From Aspidiotus rigidus (Eukaryota > Arthropoda > Insecta > Hemiptera > Diaspididae): 64,000 nt of DNA. Under the pieces are notes generated by a model. It made no database searches. It was not told the DNA's origin and saw nothing but the letters and a program-made list of their open reading frames with translations. The DNA is taken from assembly GCA_035079385.1 (NCBI GenBank), contig JAVHKY010000004.1:14911001-14975000 (forward strand), given 5' to 3'. Below, one piece after another: positions 61,744 through 64,000 of the stretch; positions within the stretch are counted from its first letter, which is position 1, and each line of letters begins with the position of its first letter. Position numbers and translations under genes: made by a program.

Positions 61744-63040
61744 AAAACTTCGACTGAAGGGTGAAAAGGAGACATGACCGACCTATCTGAGAATTGGGTA
61801 TCAGTGGGACTTCAAAGAATTGAAAGAGTCGACCTAAAGAAGGGTGGGACATCAACAGGGAAACTTGAAAAAATTGCAAAAGAATAGAGGGGAAGAAAAC
61901 ACTGATCTGGAGAAGGGCCTCACTGGCTGTCATGTCATCAGAGCTGATTTTCTCTGGAGAATTGGGGGAAACTTCGACTGAAGGGTAGAAGGAAGACATG
62001 ACTGACCTATCTGAGAATTGGGCTTCAGTAAAACTTCAAAGAATTGAAAGAGTCGACCTAAAGAAGGGTGGGACATCAACAAGAAAACTTGGAAAAGTTT
62101 CAGAAGAATAGAGGGGAGAAAACACTGATCTGGAGAATTGGGGGAAACTTCGACTGAAGGGTAGAAGGAAGACATGACTGACCTATCTGAGAATTGAGCT
62201 TCAGTAAACTTCAAAGAATTGAAAGAGTCGACCTAAAGAAGGGTGGGACATCAACAAGAAAACTTGGAAAAGTTTCAAAAGAATAGAGGGGAGAAAACAC
62301 TGATCTGAAGAAGGGCCTCACTGTCTGTCATGTCTTCAGAGCTGATTTTCTCAGGAGAAGCGGGAAAAACTTCGACTGAAGGGTGAAAAGGAGACATGAC
62401 TGACCTATCTGAGAATTGGGTATCAGTGGGACTTCAAAGAATTGAAAGAGTCGACCTAAAGGAGAGGGGGACATCAACAGGGAAACTTGAAAAAATTGCA
62501 AAAGAATAGAGGGGAAGAAAACACTGATCTGGAGAAGGGCCTCACTGGCTGTCATGTCATCAGAGCTGATTTTCTCTGGAGAATTGGGGGAAACTTCGAC
62601 TGAAGGGTAGAAGGAAGGCATGACTGACCTATCTGAGAATTGGGCTTCAGTAAGACTTCAAAGAATTGAAAGAGTCGACCTAAAGAAGGGTGGGACATCA
62701 ACAAGAAAACTTGGAAAAGTTTCAAAAGAATAGAGGGGAGAAAACACTGATCTGAAGAAGGGCCTCACTGTCTGTCATGTCTTCAGAGCTGATTTTCTCA
62801 GGAGAAGCGGGAAAAACTTCGACTGAAGGGTGAAAAGGAGACATAACTGACCTATCTGAGAATTGGGCTTCAGTAAGACTTCAAAGAATTGAAAGAGTCG
62901 ACCTAAAGAAGGGTGGTACATCAACAAGAAAACTTGGAAAAGTTTCAAAAGAATAGAGGGGAGAAAACACTGATCTGGAGAAGGGCCTCACTGGCTGTCA
63001 TGTCATCAGAGCTGACCTTTTCCGGAGAATCAGGAAAAAC
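61744..63040. repeat. 223-bp tandem repeat array, right block
   Basis: About six more copies of the unit. The landmark GTCGACCTAAAG occurs at 61828, 62052, 62227, 62450, 62674 and 62897, giving periods of 224, 175, 223, 224 and 223. The 175-base period is an internal deletion near 62130, where CTGATCTGGAGAATTGGGGG skips the middle of the unit. The final copy degrades after 63010. Two sub-variants alternate, with TATCAGTGGGACTTC or CTTCAGTAAGACTTC, hinting at higher-order structure. Confidence 0.95.
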
Positions 63041-64000
63041 TCCGACTAGACAATAGAAAGGAGAGCTAACTGATCTATCCGAGATTTGCACACCGGTAGG
63101 AATTGAAAGGATCGGGGTTGAAGAATAGCAGAGAATATGACTTATCTTGAAGGGATTTAGGAAATTTCGATCAGAATTGGAAACTAAAGTCAAAAAATAA
63201 AACTTCAGCTTTCGGCTAAGGAAATACAATTTTTTGCGCTTGGTTACTAGCTCCTAGGTTTTCAACTTTCTTGAGTCGGAAATTTGTCAGTTCCCAGTTT
63301 TCAGAATTTTTCGAACAATTTCAAAGTGAGGGAGCAAGTAAAAAATGATTCAGGTAAGGAATTGAATTTCTAGTTTGCGCTTGAAATTCTTCAGCTTTTT
63401 GCTTCAAAAATTCAGCCAAACCTGGGAAACACGCCGCTAAAACGCGATGAAATAATATGCACTTCCCCGCAGGTAAGAGCGTAAGCCCTGTAAGCCTAGC
63501 TCTATAATAAATACTGCTAAACCACCGAGTTGAGACGTAAGATGGGTGAGATTCAAATGTGGAGCCCCAAGAACCTCTGCCTCCTATCCCAGATTTCGCG
63601 TTAGAGGGTAAAATCAATGAGCCTAGCTTTACGCTGACTTTCAGCACAAGGACGTCTTGTCTAGGGTACAGCTTCCCCCCTGTAGTAGCCTCGCCCATCA
63701 CCCACAGGCGGCTCCAATACCAACACATTCATGTCGCGTTTGAAGTTTCTATGAGAACAGGACGCTCATTGCTAACTGACCGGAACACCATTTCTCGCTG
63801 ATTGGATGTCCAATCAAAGAGAAATGGTGTTAGTACTGCCAATCGGCAATGAGCATCTTTTTCTCATCGCAGGTCACATCTGAAGGTGTGGAGAAGCAGC
63901 GAGGGCGTTCCTAATTATCTTGACCTGAAGGACTTTGACTTGGCGTCCCTGATCCAGAATAACCTTCATCTAAATGTGGTAGATTTCGAAAAATTCCCAT
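63041..64000. other. Right edge, no clear gene
   Basis: Unique sequence with one hairpin (63764-63854) and a phrase shared with 57267-57295 near 63413 (CAGCCAAACCTGGGAAACAC). The 135-codon minus frame at 63321-63728 has no recognised domain and shares that repeat-derived part, so it is not called as a gene. Confidence 0.4.
63764..63854. repeat. Long hairpin / short fold-back element
   Basis: Nested inverted words form a near-complete stem: GCTCATTGC against GCAATGAGC at the ends, AACACCATTTCTC against GAGAAATGGTGTT inside, and TGATTGGA against TCCAATCA at the loop. The total is 91 bases with one bulged segment. It may be a small fold-back MITE or a structured RNA; nothing else indicates a function. 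Confidence 0.7.

Noticed and set aside
61385..61999. 204-codon minus-strand frame
   Set aside because: It runs through the (AT)n microsatellite (Ile-Tyr repeats) and the junction of the inserted repeat with the 223-bp array; a chance frame.
59550..63040. CRISPR-like array
   Set aside because: The repeats are 223-bp contiguous units without spacers, in a genome with spliced genes.
59552..63229. Several 70-97-codon frames with SFYPSVEVFPDSP-like text
   Set aside because: They come from the tandem unit read on the minus strand. The 223-bp period is not a multiple of three, so no long repeat protein can be encoded.
63321..63728. 135-codon minus-strand frame
   Set aside because: No recognisable domain, overlaps a phrase repeated near 57.27 kb, and has no supporting splice sites.

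Overview
This is eukaryotic nuclear DNA, very probably from an insect. The genes are split by GT-AG introns, the sequence is AT-rich with long homopolymer runs, and it is littered with decayed non-LTR retrotransposons (Jockey-like and R1-like), Penelope-like elements (PLEs), DNA transposons and MITEs. The style suggests a hemipteran such as a scale insect or mealybug, but that is only a guess.

Five gene-sized coding units can be read. (1) Plus strand, 16.1-29.1 kb: a 21-exon, about 995-residue homologue of insulin-degrading enzyme (M16A). Every exon junction is in phase, but the zinc-binding and catalytic residues are gone, so it looks like a pseudoprotease. (2) Minus strand, 23.4-25.5 kb, inside intron 17 of that gene: a two-exon, 672-residue transposase-like protein (DUF7869-like) inside 40-bp terminal inverted repeats. 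(3) Minus strand, 30.8-36.8 kb: a six-exon F-box/leucine-rich gene convergent with the IDE-like gene. (4) Plus strand, 41.1-42.2 kb: an intronless His-rich then Cys-rich orphan. (5) Minus strand, 44.1-56.7 kb: a complete four-coding-exon Rap1 small GTPase of 184 residues. Less certain are a terminal exon at 4.97-5.20 kb and a two-exon piece at 38.87 and 40.51 kb.

Layout: 0-5 kb holds repeats and degenerate sequence, including a GTCGA-rich patch. 5-6.6 kb has a possible 3' exon and a CpG-rich tract. 6.8-14.2 kb is a pile of dead elements: PLE, Jockey-like, a KIAA1586/hAT-like pseudogene, and a second PLE split by a CACTA-like fold-back MITE. 14.2-16.1 kb is intergenic. 16.1-29 kb is the IDE-like gene with its resident transposon. 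30.8-36.8 kb is the F-box gene, with a Jockey fragment in an intron. 38-42 kb holds the small or uncertain genes. 44-57 kb is Rap1, whose first intron carries nested elements. 59.5-63 kb is a 223-bp tandem array broken by an inserted dispersed repeat.

Rap1 is a conserved signalling GTPase. The IDE-like and F-box genes look like lineage-specific paralogues, and nothing in the sequence shows that they act together. Most of the remaining DNA is transposon-derived. The points most worth following are the predicted dead IDE paralogue, the intact transposon in its intron, and the inverted copy of part of the same gene, which could pair with it as RNA.
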